Positions 20,631 through 32,400 of a stretch of DNA of 64,000 nucleotides are shown here, one piece after another. The translations under genes and the position numbers were made by a program. The DNA comes from Aureobasidium sp. EXF-3400 (taxonomy: Eukaryota; Ascomycota; Dothideomycetes; Dothideales; Saccotheciaceae), in NCBI GenBank assembly GCA_024195585.1, contig SWBL01000082.1:1-64000 (forward strand). Reading direction: 5' to 3'. The stretch's first letter is position 1. Every line of letters begins with the position of its first letter. Below the pieces are notes generated by a model. The model ran no database searches and was not told where the DNA came from. It was given only the letters and a program-made list of their open reading frames with translations.

Positions 20631-22111
20631 ATGAATCGTATTACCACAAATGTGGACCAAAAACTATTGCGTACCACGAAATTTCCACCCGAGTTTAATC
20701 AGAAAGTCGACACGACCAAGATTAATATCCCTGTCATCAAAAAGTAAGTCATGATCAGTCACCTCAAATACTCTGAGTAGGTCTGTAGGCCTTGCAGATG
20801 TCATATCCTGATCACTTTGTAGTTGGGCAGCTGGCGAGGTGTCACGAATCTTGAGTTACGAAGATGATGTCGTTATCAATCTTCTCTTCGATCTTCTAGA
20901 GGGTTCTAAGAACGTAAGCCGATCTGTATCTGTACGGTCAGAGATTGGACTAACGCTACTAGCCTGACGTCAAATCACTGCAGATTCAGCTTACAGGCTT
21001 TCTGGAAAAAGATGCGGCCCCCTTCTGTAAGGAACTGTGGAATCTTTGCTTGAGCGCACAGAAGAGCGATACCGGAATACCACAGCAGCTCGTTGAAGCA
21101 AAGAAGTTGGAGCTCCTCCAAGAAAAAGTAACCTCATCACGCTCCAACACTACGAGATATATGATTTTAACAGCTTAGCAGGTCGAGCAAGAAAGAGCCA
21201 TTGAAGCAGCTCGACAGCGTAGAGAAGACGAAAGGGTTCGTGAGAGAGACCTAGAGAACATTCGCAACCGAGACCGCGATCGCAGAGATCGAGGTGGACG
21301 AGGACGTGGTCGTGGCGGGGGCCGCGGTTTCGACAGTCGACCTCCCAGAGACTACTCCAGATCGCAGTCGCCACCTTCCAGACAATCCCATGGTGGGAAC
21401 GATTTCCATCGTAACAGACCCGTGCCAAGGGAAACAGACTCTTACGTTCCAATCGGGGAGAGCAATGGACGAAGGGGTGGAAGACGACAGCGCTCCCCCT
21501 CTATCACTCGCGGTAGTCCCGGCACAGCGTCACCTCGCCGTACATCTCCTCCCTCATCGCGAAGGACTGCACGCCGTAACACCTCGAGTGAACGCAGCCG
21601 CAGTCGCTCTGTAGAGCATCGGCACTCGAAACGACCCGCCGAATCCCACAGAGGAGAACGCCGGCGCCGTGATGCATCACCTTATTCGCGAAGACGCTCA
21701 CCACCTCCAAAGCGTAGAAGAGACTCGAGCTCTTCTCCTAAACCAAGACGCCATCGCTCACGTACACCATCAAGATCTCGACCCAGCCGTAATGATCGAG
21801 ATGGCAAAGCTAGCGTGTCTCCACCACGCCGTCGACGTTCCCCTTCATTCTCCGAAGATAGACAGACCAAGCGTGCTAATTTTGTCAAGGACCGTCACTC
21901 CGCTAGTACACGCGGATCCTATCGCAGCCGCAGTAGACAACGTTCTCGAAGCCGCTCCCGCGATGCCCAGAGGCGTTCGACATCTATGAGCAAAGCGCGT
22001 GAGAGTAAACGCTACTCCCCCGAGAAGTATGATCCCTCAGCCAAGAAGAGCCACGACAATCATGGAGAAAGCAGCGCCGGTGCGGCAGAGGAGGTGGGTA
22101 TCGATTCTTAA
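20631..22111 (+). CDS. PWI-domain SR-related splicing coactivator (SRm160/SRRM1-like)
   Basis: Nuclear splicing and 3'-processing cofactor, 432 aa. Exons are 20631-20743, 20823-20913, 20963-21127 and 21182-22111. The PWI domain occupies about residues 20-115: PPEFNQKVDTTKINIPVIKN, WAAGEVSRILSYEDDVVI and PDVKSLQIQLTGFLEKDA; it binds nucleic acid. A charged helix (RAIEAARQRREDERVRERD), a short RGG tract (GGRGRGRGGGRGF) and a long RS-rich tail follow. Its exon 4 acceptor could alternatively be three nt upstream (adding Gln). A GTGGGT near the last codons hints at a possible extra 3' intron, but no convincing downstream exon was found. Confidence 0.88.
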
Positions 22112-22605
22112 AGTCTCAAGACGGTTGCGTCAATCCTACTATACACTCACAGGATACGATCGAAATGGGATGTATTATTAGTCGGTATACTATATATTCA
22201 AGGGCTCCAATTTGTCGTTGCACAAGCTCTACACATTCCGAAATCAAGGTAGATGCTAATGACAATAGACTCCTCACAGGTTGGAAAGCCCCTCAGCCCT
22301 CGCAAAGCATAGCGGTAAGAGGCCCACCGCGAGTGAACTGAGAGAGAAGCTGCTCAAAAGCAAAATCATGGCTATGCGCAGGGCAGGCGGAGGGGGCTAG
22401 ACTGACTGTTTTGTGTTCGAGTGAAACCATCATGTCATGTTCATCAATGTGAAGAAGGTGGAGCAAGTGTGGAGAAGATGATCGGCTCAAAGCTGCCTCG
22501 GTCGCGTGCGGGAATGCGCAACGCGAGCCACCAATAGATTTCTTGAAACATACATCCTCCAAGTCATCTGCATCACCGTGTACATCTCCATATCCGCGCA
22601 CCAGG
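22112..22605. other. Intergenic region, no gene seen
   Basis: 494 bp between two plus-strand genes. Nothing recognisable beyond presumed 3' and 5' UTRs. Confidence 0.35.
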
Positions 22606-23219
22606 ATGGCTGATAACGCGCCGGCGAGCGTGGCCAACACAGACCAACCAGGCCGACCCTACTACGAGAGTTTGCGAAACACGCTCAAAAGCACGTTGGT
22701 CAAGAAGCGCCAGCTTGACGAGCAGCTACAAGCGCTGGAAGACAACATCTACAAGATGGAGAGCAGCTACCTCGAGGAAACCAATGGTGCTGGCAATATT
22801 GTGCGCGGTTTCGATGGATGGGTCAAGGGTGTTGTGGTGGGAGGAGACAAGAAGTCCGTCGACGACCGCAAGGCCAGAGTCAGAGTCCGTGATGAAGACC
22901 GCATCTTTTCTCGGAGTTCCATGTCTTGGATCAGGGTATGCGCGACTTTCCCTACATATCCCTACACGGGCACAAATCACTGACACGTGAGCTGCAGGCT
23001 CAAGACTCGGAGTTGCCCACTTCGGCCACCAATACCCCCTCTCACGCACCCACACCAGCCTCGTCGGTACCTCCTCAGTTAACCTCGAGGGACAGCAACC
23101 ATGCCACTCCGAGTAGCACTGTTTCAAAGGCGAACAGCAAGAAGAAGAAGGCTGCCGACAAGGACGACGACGAAGACAAGCCAAGCAAAAGACTGAAGAT
23201 TACCTACGGCCGGGAATAA
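22606..23219 (+). CDS. EAF6: NuA4/NuA3 acetyltransferase subunit Eaf6
   Basis: Small coiled-coil subunit of MYST histone acetyltransferase complexes, 183 aa. Exons are 22606-22935 and 22998-23219; the 62-nt intron runs GTATGC to CTGCAG. The Eaf6 core is clear: LKSTLVKKRQLDEQLQALED, IYKMESSYLEETNGAGNIVR, FDGW, and DRIFSRSS. The C-terminal half is Ser/Thr/Pro-rich and ends in a Lys/Asp tract (KANSKKKKAADKDDDED), a plausible nuclear localisation signal. Known Eaf6 proteins are shorter; the tail is typical of filamentous fungi. Confidence 0.93.
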
Positions 23220-23579
23220 CATGTCGAACACTTAACAATTTGCTGCATTTAAGCGGGAGTCTGGGCATGGGTATGCATAGGTCAAGGGCAAAGGCCAGGC
23301 GTTCGGGTCAAGGTCGTTTTGGGGAAGATTAACAAGAACAATCACGAGCTACTACGAGACCGAGTGTTTTCTAAAGATACAGCACAATAAACTCTGTGCT
23401 TTTACGAGATGATCGTGTTGTTTATAGTTGGTCCGTTTCTGCCGTAAGTCGTTATGCTTCGTGAGTTGGCTACATAGATCCCCAGTGTTTGCTTGTGTTT
23501 GCTCATTCGGATGGCGATCCATCTTCAAGCCCATCCATTATCTATCTGTTCGATAATATATTATAATCGGTCGGTGGCG
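23220..23579. other. Intergenic region, no gene seen
   Basis: 360 bp between Eaf6 and the ChaC gene. Only short unremarkable frames. Confidence 0.35.
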
Positions 23580-24509
23580 ATGACTTCGGACGTAACAGAA
23601 GACTTGTGGCTATTTGGTTATGGCAGTCTTATTTGGAAACCACCGCCACATTTCGGTACGTTTCCCATCGACCTGTTCATGCTTGACATGTCCATTGACC
23701 GACACCAGATCTGAGAGTACCTGGCTACGTTGAGGGATATGTGCGTCGTTTCTGGCAGGCAAGGTGAGTTGATAGGTATTAGTTGAGGCCCCCTCGATAA
23801 CAGGACAACAGTGAAGATCATCGCGGAACTCCAGAGGCTCCTGGCCGAGTTGTCACCCTGATTGATAGATCCCACTGGGAGACCTTGACCGATCAACATT
23901 CGTATGCACCTTCAACAACATGGGGGGCCGCTTATAGGGTAAGTTCAATCGAGTGGACAGTCAGATATGTGGTCTGAACGGGTACAGAATGACATCAACC
24001 CCGTGGACCAGCTCTGACATCGCGAGATCAACGCTAACCGTGACTCCCTTTTAATCTAGATACCTGGGCCGCATGTGGCAGAAGTGAGAGAATATCTCGA
24101 CATTCGTGAGGTTAATGGGTACAGCATCCAGTACACACCATTCCACGTGTCGAAGACATTTGCAGCTTCACACGACCTACCAGCACCTATCAATTGTTTG
24201 GTCTACGTGGGACTTCCAGACAATCCACAGTTCATGGGTCCACAGGATCTCGAATCACTTGCAAAACATATTGTCAACAGCAGGGGACCCAGTGGAGAAA
24301 ACAAGGATTATCTCTACGGACTCGACCAAGCTCTTGTGGAGCTTGGAGAAGGCAGCGAAGACGAGCATGTGCACGACTTGGCCAGACGCTGCCGTGAGAT
24401 CGAGGGCAGAGCGTCGAAAGACGTTGGCAAACAAGCAGACAGTAGCATTATTGGATCAGAGCTGAAGAGAGTGGGAAGTACGGATGAGCAAGAGGAGATT
24501 GAGAAGTGA
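23580..24509 (+). CDS. GCG1: Glutathione-specific gamma-glutamylcyclotransferase (ChaC/Gcg1)
   Basis: Cytosolic enzyme cleaving glutathione to 5-oxoproline and Cys-Gly, 235 aa. Exons are 23580-23655, 23709-23763, 23812-23938 and 24060-24509. The family signature LWLFGYGSLIWKP forms the gamma-glutamyl pocket. Then come DLRVPGYVEGYVRRFWQ, SEDHRGTPEAPGRVVTL, AYRIPGPHVAEVREYLD, REVNGYS and CLVYVGLPDNPQF. The catalytic Glu is likely in the first E of REYLDIRE or a neighbour; I cannot fix it by eye. Intron 3 is 121 nt. The Glu/Lys-rich tail is a short extension. Confidence 0.92.
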
Positions 24510-24808
24510 AGAATATAGAAGACTAGATGTATAGAGAGCAATTAAGGTGTGGATGAATGCATGGTCAGCAAGCGCCAAGATGTCATATGCAACGAAGCAG
24601 GAACTCGAAACCAGGGGCATGGAAGGTTTGCAGATCGGCACAGGTGGCTGCGGGACGAACCGGAGCTTCGTGTAGGGTTACAACGGCGCATGTGCGGAGA
24701 TGGACGAGACGAATCTGTAACGTGTTTAAGGGCAGCAAGAATAAGGGGAAGCGCTGTCTCCCATCCAATGTTGACGTCCTGATCTTCGAGACGCGCGCAT
24801 CTGTCGAC
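24510..24808. other. Intergenic region upstream of ZIP transporter
   Basis: 299 bp. I looked for a Zap1/ZafA-like ACCTTNAAGGT element and did not find an intact one. Confidence 0.35.
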
Positions 24809-26189
24809 ATGCGACAAGAGAACGCCGCCTCATGGAGCGACCTGCCGACTTCTGCCTTGCGAGCTGAACTGCTACGCCGACAAGCCAACAATAATGACGA
24901 CCGCCCTGCCTGTGGCACCGCCGGTACCACCAAGGACTACAACATGCCTCTTCATGTCTTTGCTCTGGTCCTGATCCTCGTACTCAGTACACTCGGTCAG
25001 TCTTGCCAGTGCATCTCAGAGTTCTCTCCCCACTGACCATGCCACAGCATGCTCCTTTCCGCTCCTCGTCCGACGGGTGCCTCGGATGCCCGTACCTCGT
25101 CAATTCCTTTTCCTATCGAGGCACTTTGGCACTGGTGTCTTGATCGCGACCGCTTTTGTCCACCTTTTGCCTACCGCCTTCAACTCCCTTACCGACCCGT
25201 GCCTTCCGTCTTTCTGGAACCATGGATACCCCGCCATGGCCGGCTTCATTGCTATGATTTCGGTCATGGTGGTTGTGGGTGTAGAGATGTTCTTCGCGAC
25301 CAAAGGAGCTGGTCATTCCCACTCCAGCGAATATGTTACACCCGGAGAGCAACACGAAGACATGACCCCTTTGAGAGGCGGGAATCGCGAGCGCCCCTCA
25401 AGGCCACTGCGCCAACGCAGTGATAGTTATCGCCCGTTCAGCCAGGGGAAGATAGGAGCCGAGGAAGACAGCAATGAGCATCTGGCTCTGCAAGACGCTT
25501 CGCCGTGGCAAGAAGATGGGAATTACAACGATATGGAACCCCTAGCTCAAAAGACGCGCGCCAGTCTGGATGACACAGGCAGTAACTCGGATCTTGATTT
25601 GGATGAACTGGACCCTCACGTAAATGGCAATGGTCATGGTGATGTTGTCGAGCCGAGCCTGGAGCGGACTGGTTCGCCTTCCGACCAACAACACCAACAA
25701 AAGATGCTGCTACAGTGTCTTCTCTTGGAAGCAGGAATCCTTTTTCACAGTATCTTCATAGGCATGGCGGTGTCTGTGGCGACAGGAACATCATTTATCG
25801 TCTTACTGGTAGCAATCTCATTCCACCAAACTTTTGAAGGACTGGCATTAGGGTCCCGCATTGCTGCGATCACTATCTTTCCAAAAAGATCACCGCGGCC
25901 ATGGCTGATGGCACTGGCCTACGGGACAACCACACCCTTGGGACAAGCTATTGGACTTCTAGTACATAACCTCTACGACCCATTCAGTCAGACTGGACTA
26001 CTCATGGTAGGCATCATGAACGCAATCAGCAGTGGATTGTTGTTGTTTGCTGGGCTGGTTGAGTTATTGGCGGAGGACTTTTTGAGCGACGAGAGCTACG
26101 AGGTCCTCAGGGGACGAAAACGACTCCAGGCTTGTGGTGCCGTGGTCGCTGGAAGTTTACTAATGGCGCTGGTTGGTGCATGGGCTTAG
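24809..26189 (+). CDS. ZIP-family zinc transporter (Zrt-like)
   Basis: Plasma- or endomembrane transporter that moves Zn2+ into the cytosol, 442 aa. Exons are 24809-24995 and 25048-26189. TM1 (PLHVFALVLILVLSTL) is interrupted by the intron; TM2 contains RHFGTGVLIATAFVHLLPTA and TM3 GFIAMISVMVVVGVEMFF. A long cytosolic loop (about residues 150-260) carries GHSHSS and NGNGHG histidines and acidic runs. TM4 holds the metal-binding core EAGILFHSIFIGMAVSV and TM5 SFHQTFEGLALGSRI. TM7-8 complete the fold. The start MRQENAASWSDLP is the first in-frame ATG. Confidence 0.93.
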
Positions 26190-26858
26190 GAGTTGGATGC
26201 ATGGGAAAATAGGATATTAAACGTGTCTCTAGAGGAGGACCGTGTACAAACTACGTGTGTAAAAATATCAAGCCAGAACAAATCCGTTCGTCCGCATCAC
26301 GCAGTGAAAAGAAGACGTTGAGTGACCAGAATGTCGATAGGAAACAGTAACGACGCGGCACATAAAGTGCAGTACTGACCAAGAATTAGACAAGTCTTGA
26401 CCAAGAATTGGACGGGTAGAGTGAGCGACAATAGGCTCGAGGGAGGAGGATGCATGATGGCGACAAGTCAATGATCGACAATAGACAAAATGAGGAGTCA
26501 AAGCGACAGCCGCCGCTAGTGTCGTCGTCGCATGAACCACGACCAGAATAACCCGCTGCCCTCTACAAACCAGGCGTGCCAACTCGTCGTCTCACAAGCG
26601 GTATTCAGTGTCTGCGTCCCCTCGGTCTCGTTTTGGACGTCATTCACATCCAGCACGAAAGCATCGTCCTGGAACAAGCGGCACTCATCGTCCGAAGCGA
26701 GCCGTTTCTTGCCGCACTCGACCGCCCCGACGTCCCTGCCTCTTGACTCTATCGACTAGCCCACCTGCGCCACTCGTCCTCCTGCCGATTAACCACGCTT
26801 GTCACCTGGTCGGGTTCTTCAGTGTGTTGTGGTATGCTGGTTTAAGAAGACAATCCAA
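26190..26858. other. Intergenic region upstream of RING gene
   Basis: 669 bp. An open frame runs through it in phase with the RING exon 2 but lacks conserved content, so I read it as 5' UTR and promoter. Confidence 0.4.
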
Positions 26859-28074
26859 ATGTCTGCAACGACGTCGACTGCGCCGAGCGCGGCCGCCTCC
26901 CTTCCCGCGGCCACCAGCACCGGCTCTTCGAGTGGAGGCAATGGTCCCACCAGCTCACCTCTTCTGTTCTTCGTCGCCCTGGGCTTCGGTGTCGTCTTCA
27001 CAAACTTATGGTACACACGCTTCCTCGTCGCTTATCCTTGTTGTCTCCCTGTCTAACCCCTGCCTCAGGATCATTGTCGGCGTGAAGTACTGCTTCCGCT
27101 ACAATCAGCGTAATCGTCAGCGCGCACTCGGCGAAGATGGCCAACCCATTGATCTCATGGCCATGCCTCGCCCTCACAGGCGTCGTAGAGAGAAGAAGCT
27201 CATGACCATGGACGACGTCAACGAACGCTTTCCTCTCACAAAATACAAGATCTGGAGAGCCTCGCGCGAGGCTCATGGACTGCCTTCTGCTGGTGGCCTT
27301 AGTGCTGCTCCGAGTCGCGCTCCCAGCATTCGACAATCTGCAGATTTGCACGAGTCCCCTCAATCCCCTCGTACCACTCTCGAGATGGCTCAACACCACC
27401 ATGTCAACACCATCACCGCTGCTTCGTCTACTGCTCCTACTACTACCTATGACAAGGTCCCTCTGGAAAAGACCGAGACTGTCGCATCCTCCACACACGA
27501 ACAAGATCACGAGTCTGACGACGAAGACGACCCCATCCGTACTGCTGCACCGCCGGAGATGGTTGCGCCCCCAGGAGATACATGCGCCATCTGCCTCGAT
27601 AACCTCGAAGATGATGACGATGTTCGTGGCCTGAGTTGTGGCCACGCTTTCCATGCTGCTTGTCTCGACCCTTGGCTTACTTCGCGTCGTGCTTGCTGCC
27701 CACTGTGCAAGGCCGACTACTACGTTCCAAAGCCTCGCGCCGCAGACGATGCTGATGATTCCGGCCGTAGAGAGCGTGGTATGCGTCTGCCTTCAAGTCC
27801 TGCCGCTGTCTGGATTGGTGCTCGTAGGTCAGGTAACACGGGCAGGAGACGCATGATGCTAGGTGGTCCACGATTCCTGGTTGCTGAACCTCACACCGAT
27901 CAGCATGGCTTCCCACAAGTCGGTCCGGGCCCAGGTGATCGACATGAGTCCCAAGGCGGTTGGTTCAACAGACTACCCCGTTTTTCGAACCCTCTCCGAC
28001 GTGGAAACAATACGGCGCAGGGCAGCGCCACAACCACCACACCAGGCGATCTCGAAGCTGGAACTTCGAGATAG
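26859..28074 (+). CDS. Membrane RING-H2 E3 ubiquitin ligase
   Basis: 385 aa. Exons are 26859-27010 and 27069-28074; the 58-nt intron (GTACAC...CCTCAG) splits a Trp codon within the transmembrane segment SSPLLFFVALGFGVVFTNLW/IIVGV (about residues 33-57). A basic juxtamembrane region (RPHRRRREKK) suggests the C-terminal part is cytosolic. The RING-H2 spans about residues 235-277: CAICLDNLEDDDDV, CGHAFHAACLDPWL and CCPLC, with all eight zinc ligands (C3H2C3). Disordered Ser/Thr/His-rich linker before it and Gly/Arg-rich tail after it. Similar architecture to fungal Tul1/ATL-type ligases; the substrate is unknown. The intron is stop-free in the other frame, so the ORF upstream is not the true N-terminus. 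Confidence 0.85.
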
Positions 28075-28375
28075 ATTTGCGAAGAGGTGTGACACACCAT
28101 TGGGTTTGGTCTTTCTGGTAGCAGGACATATCTGGGTCTTCCGGTATAACAGCAACGGTTCAGTCTTGGGATTGGTATTTCTTTGATCAATATTTCGGGC
28201 AAGCGCAAGGTCACGGCGATGGTTGGTCAGGACTTGGGGCAGGTTTTAGGCGCTCAGACTGGGTCTTCGGGGGGGAGAGCGTTTCTATTTACTTTGAGAT
28301 TTTATCGTTGCATTATCAAAGCTACTTTGTGTCTTTGATCTCGAATTTACCTTCATCTTTTAACCACCTTATCAT
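28075..28375. other. Convergent intergenic region, no gene seen
   Basis: 301 bp between the RING and cyclophilin H 3' ends. It has T-rich stretches near 28290-28370 consistent with 3' end formation. Confidence 0.35.
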
Positions 28376-29024
28376 TTACATCTCTCCACATTGTGCGATA
28401 GCGACATCCTGGATGGGCTTGTCTGTCACATTGGTCCTGACGTTTTCGATCTTTCGCACAACGTCCATGCCATCGACAACCTTTCCAAAGACCACATGCT
28501 TGCCATTGAGATGAGGAAGCGGTACAGTAGTGATGAAGAATTGGCAGCCATTTGTGTTTGGACCAGAGTTCTGGTGACGCTTCATGTTAGTCTTCTCCCA
28601 CATATCAAGACGTGCGGTTATTGCAACATGGAAAACTTACTGCCATAGAGAGCAAGCCAGCGACATCATGTTTCAGATTGAAGTTTTCATCAGCAAAGGC
28701 CTTTGTACCGTAAATGGAAGCCGAGCCAGTGCCATCACCATTGAGGAAGTCGCCTCCTTGGAGCATGAAATTAGGGATCTTTCCATGTGTTAGCTTGAAT
28801 CCGCGCGTCCGAAATATGACAATACTCACCACACGGTGGAACTTGCATCCCTTGTAGCCTTGAGGATGTCCTAGGTGGTTCTTCGTCTCGCCTGTGCAGT
28901 ATTGGCGGAAGTTCTCGGCAGTCCTGGGTACGACATCCTGGAAGAGTTCCATCTTGACTCGTCCCAAGGGCTCGCCGCCGAGGGTGATGTCGAAGAATAC
29001 TACAGGGTTAGGCGATGCTGCCAT
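28376..29024 (-). CDS. Cyclophilin H, U4/U6.U5 snRNP-associated prolyl isomerase
   Basis: Peptidyl-prolyl cis-trans isomerase of 175 aa (human PPIH 177). Exons read on the minus strand are 28830-29024, 28641-28778 and 28376-28570. Conserved active-site segments: [15 protein letters not shown], the Q/F residues in GCQFFIT, and the W-equivalent region [12 protein letters not shown]. The N-terminal [20 protein letters not shown] and the YCTGETKN loop match PPIH rather than cytosolic CypA. In animals PPIH binds Prp4 in the tri-snRNP; a splicing role is inferred. The last intron carries ACTAAC and ends ACCAG. Confidence 0.9.
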
Positions 29025-29591
29025 CTTGTCTAGGTAAAGCCTTTGTGATGTGATGTCCGATTGTTGTGAAGTTGGAGACAAGCGATCGGCATCCAGATGT
29101 GACGCGTTTTCGTTTGGTTGTGTGGATCTCGCTGGTAGGTCGTGAAGTTGAGTGTGTTCATGTGAGGTTAATCATTTAGAAGTTTCGGTTGTTGCTACGA
29201 ATTCTCGAATACATCAGTACAGCACCAAAATCTGTACAAGACAAAAGAAGCTGCATTTCAAAGAATACCGTCGATCAAACAATTAGGATCTCACTGTCTA
29301 ATAAGCCGGTATTGTTATGTAGAGCAAGGACAACGAGGTTGAGGTGGAAGTAATATGGAAGACAGGGTCATACTGCTTGCAAGATGCAGCCGCCCCGCTA
29401 TTGACATCATCGGACGCGCGCTCGAGCTCTCACTTCAAGACGTCCTCTTCCTGCCGCTACAAACTCAGCTCTTCAAGCAAACCTTGCAACAAGATTCAAT
29501 ATAGTAATAACACATAAAAGGTGTGTACATATGACGGGACCAAGAGAGTGATGGAAGGCGAGCTGACCTCGCGCCCCTCAGCACCTCAATC
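29025..29591. promoter_or_regulatory. Divergent intergenic region
   Basis: 567 bp between cyclophilin H and the beta-flanking-like gene. No gene or named motif seen. Confidence 0.35.
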
Positions 29592-30662
29592 ATGTCTTAC
29601 GGAAACGATCGCTACGGTGGTGACGACAGCAACTACTCTGGCCGCAATGAAGGCAACTACGGTGGCCGCGACGACAACGACGGTAACAACAGAGGAGGCT
29701 ATGGAGGCGGTGGTCGCCGTCAGGGAAACAACCAGTCCGAGTTTGGTGAACAAGGCTACGGTGGCCAGGACGGCGGCTATGGTCAAGGCAACTCCGGATA
29801 TGGTGGCCAGACCCGCCGCGACGACGACTCTGGCTACGACCAGCGTAGAGACGAGCTGAGAAACCACGGACAATCAGGTTACGGGTTCGTGCACTCTGCT
29901 GCCTCAAGCAATGGACTTATGACTGACCTTACAACCTAGCTCGGTCGGTGGTCCTGGAGGCTACGGAAGAGGACAGGAAGGCTATGGCGGTCCCGGAGGC
30001 AACTCCAACAATGATTACAATGATGGTGACCGCTACAACAGCGGCAACAACCAGGGAGGCTATGGCGGCGGCAATGGTCGTCAAGGACACTCGAGCGGCA
30101 CCTCTTATGGTGGCGTCCCTGGTGGTGATGATGACTACTCGTCTGCTGCTCACGTTGCAGCTCAGCACGCTGGCAACTCTGGAGATTCGAACCTCTTCAG
30201 CGCTGCTCTTGGCATGCTCTCCGGCCGCAAGGCACAGCAAGAAGATGTCGACGAAGATGAGGCTGTGAGACATCACCAGCAATTCTACGGCGGTGCCAAT
30301 GAGCCCCACCCAGCCAGCTCTGGTAGCATGGGCTCAGCCGCCGCCATGCAGGCCCTCAAGATGTTCAACGGCGGAGGCAGCTCTTCAGGCAACGGACCCA
30401 AGAGCCAGAACGACTTTATCGGTCTTGCCATGTCCCAGGCTGCTAAGCTCTTTGGTATGCACACCGACTATGATTCAAAAGACATCTCACTAATCTTTGT
30501 TCAGACCAGCAAAGCTCCCAAGGCAACGTACACCAACAAGCCACAAAGCAGGATGCCGTATCCTCGGCTGCTCAAATGGCCCTCAAGATGTACATGAAGA
30601 GCCAGGGTGGTGGTAGCAGCAGCGGCGGTGGTCTCATGGGCATGATGAGCAAATTCATGTAA
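29592..30662 (+). CDS. Gly/Tyr-rich low-complexity protein, beta-flanking-like
   Basis: 321 aa from exons 29592-29884, 29940-30454 and 30505-30662. The N-terminal 130 residues are a prion-like Gly/Tyr/Asn/Asp/Arg/Gln tract with GGYGG and GNNQ units. The C-terminal part is helical and conserved in type: DDDYSSAAHVAAQHAG, SNLFSAALGMLSG, AVRHHQQFYGG, AAAMQALKMFNGG and FIGLAMSQAAKLFD, ending MGMMSKFM. This matches fungal proteins annotated as beta-flanking. The low-complexity half could drive condensate formation and stress-granule-like behaviour, which is inference. No enzyme motif is present. Confidence 0.8.
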
Positions 30663-30921
30663 ACGTGATAATGATGAAGCACGATGGAATGAACTAGGTT
30701 GCGGCATATCTGCAATAATCAAAACAGTTGCTATTCTCTTGTCAATACCCGTCCTGAGCGAGCAATTAAAGCGACCTATATCAATGGATAAAGCTACCAC
30801 ACTATAAGGTATCTTGCATTTGTATAACTACAAAAATCAAACACTCTCCTCTTTGAAATTGAGAGGGCAGGGTATATGCCATTTGGTGACAGTCTAGCTC
30901 CTGTGTTACATAATTTCCTTG

Positions 30922-32400
30922 TTACAATCGATCGCCCTCCCCTGTACGGCTTTTCAACTTCAGATAACCTTTGTTGCCATCATCTCCAAGTACGTCCTCA
31001 GACTCGACGACTCGCTTCGTCGAGGACGAGCCGACTGCACCGGCTGCACGGGAACCTCTAGAGCCACCCACAAGTACTGCCTCTTCCTGCTCAAAGTCAT
31101 CCCCAGATATCATCTCCCATTCTGCGCCCGACATATCTTGAAAGAGAATCTGCTTGATCTTGTCGAGAAAACGTGTGAAAGAAGCTGCTCGCCAGTTGCG
31201 CATCACGTCGAGCCCATCGATTGACGGAGGAGTCTGCCGAGCGCTAGCATGAGAGAACTGTCCAAAAGGCTGATTCGTGCGAGCAGGGTGATCCGCGTTT
31301 GTCGGTTGTGAAGTCGAACTTCTACTGGTGTGTTCACGAAATAGTGTGTAGAGGTTCAGACCCATAGGACAAACAGCTTGATACGCACTGGAGAGGTTGA
31401 GACCTTGAGAAGTGCAGAGCCAAGCAACATTCCAGGCCAGCAATGAGATCCCTTCAATGTAAAGATTGTACCTAGCGGGATCTTCCTTGGCTAGAGTGAC
31501 TAATGGACGATCCAGATGGAGGAGACGTGGCTTGGGCAAGGGACGTTGATCCAAGGTACGCGAGGATGCCGGAGTAGACGAAGAGCCAGGAAAAGGAAGC
31601 TGGAAGCCTTGATATGAAGATTGCAAGGAGAAGATGGTGGGATGAGGATAGCTCGCGTGAGGAGGAGTAATTTCAGCCGGAAGGCGGACAGACAGATAAT
31701 GACAACATGTTATCAGTAGGCGGCATACATTGGCGAGAGCGGCATTAATGAGTTGAGGCTGTACAGAATTGAGATGACGCAAATCGATGATTGAGATGCC
31801 ACCGATCGTATAGTCGTGCACAATGCTGCCGTCTGGCATGCGCCGTCTTTTCTGCTGCAATCCCGCCAGCCTTGCGGTTTCTTGACATAGTTTGGTTCTA
31901 CCCTCGAGAGTGCGTGCTTGTACCTTGTCGAGTCGTCGTTGACTCCGGCGGATAGTTGCATGAAGTGGCTCGAGTAACTGGGGCCCACGGCTAGTCATCT
32001 CAACCCGCTCGCGTTTTATCTCAGCATATCGCTGCTTAATATCAAGTTGGCGTGAGGCATTGTCTCTGCGGGCTTGTTCCATCTGCTGTCTGAGCAGATT
32101 GACCTGCTCATTGATGGTAGCGCAGCGCAGTCGGACAGCTTGACTTTCTCGTAAGATTTGGGCATGAACATGCTTTTTTGCACTCTCTGTAATGTCTACC
32201 TCCAAGCTGGAAGGCGACGATAATGACGAGAAGTCCGAGAGTGGGGAGATGACAGAGTTGACCTGTTTGCTAAGGGTTTCGATATTGAACAGGTCTGCCA
32301 GTCTATCCAGCCGAGCCTGATACACCAGTGCTCGGGCACATGAGACGCATTTTGGCTGTCCGTGAGAAGGGAAGACTGCAGAGCATACAGCACATTCCAT
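30922..32400 (-). CDS. ATG14: Autophagy protein Atg14-like, PI3-kinase complex I subunit
   Basis: Single-exon gene, 492 aa. It begins with paired cysteines CAVC...CVSC, the motif that targets Atg14/Barkor to membranes. A coiled coil of about residues 75-190 (INEQVNLLRQQMEQARRDN, RRSQRRLDKVQARTLEG) would pair with Atg6/Beclin 1. The middle matches the Atg14/UVRAG domain: VHDYTIGGISIIDLRHLN, VSVRLPAEIT-like, YNLYIEGISLLAWNVAWLC and SSAYQAVCPMGLNLYTLF. The C-terminal segment is disordered, then acidic. It directs Vps34 to the pre-autophagosomal structure. Confidence 0.9.
   Translation of the reverse strand: MECAVCSAVFPSHGQPKCVSCARALVYQARLDRLADLFNIETLSKQVNSVISPLSDFSSLSSPSSLEVDITESAKKHVHAQILRESQAVRLRCATINEQVNLLRQQMEQARRDNASRQLDIKQRYAEIKRERVEMTSRGPQLLEPLHATIRRSQRRLDKVQARTLEGRTKLCQETARLAGLQQKRRRMPDGSIVHDYTIGGISIIDLRHLNSVQPQLINAALANVCRLLITCCHYLSVRLPAEITPPHASYPHPTIFSLQSSYQGFQLPFPGSSSTPASSRTLDQRPLPKPRLLHLDRPLVTLAKEDPARYNLYIEGISLLAWNVAWLCTSQGLNLSSAYQAVCPMGLNLYTLFREHTSRSSTSQPTNADHPARTNQPFGQFSHASARQTPPSIDGLDVMRNWRAASFTRFLDKIKQILFQDMSGAEWEMISGDDFEQEEAVLVGGSRGSRAAGAVGSSSTKRVVESEDVLGDDGNKGYLKLKSRTGEGDRL

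Noticed and set aside
26608..26858. N-terminal extension of the RING protein upstream of 26859
   Set aside because: The upstream frame joins only exon 2 and lacks the transmembrane exon; the ATG at 26859 with splicing gives an intact membrane segment.
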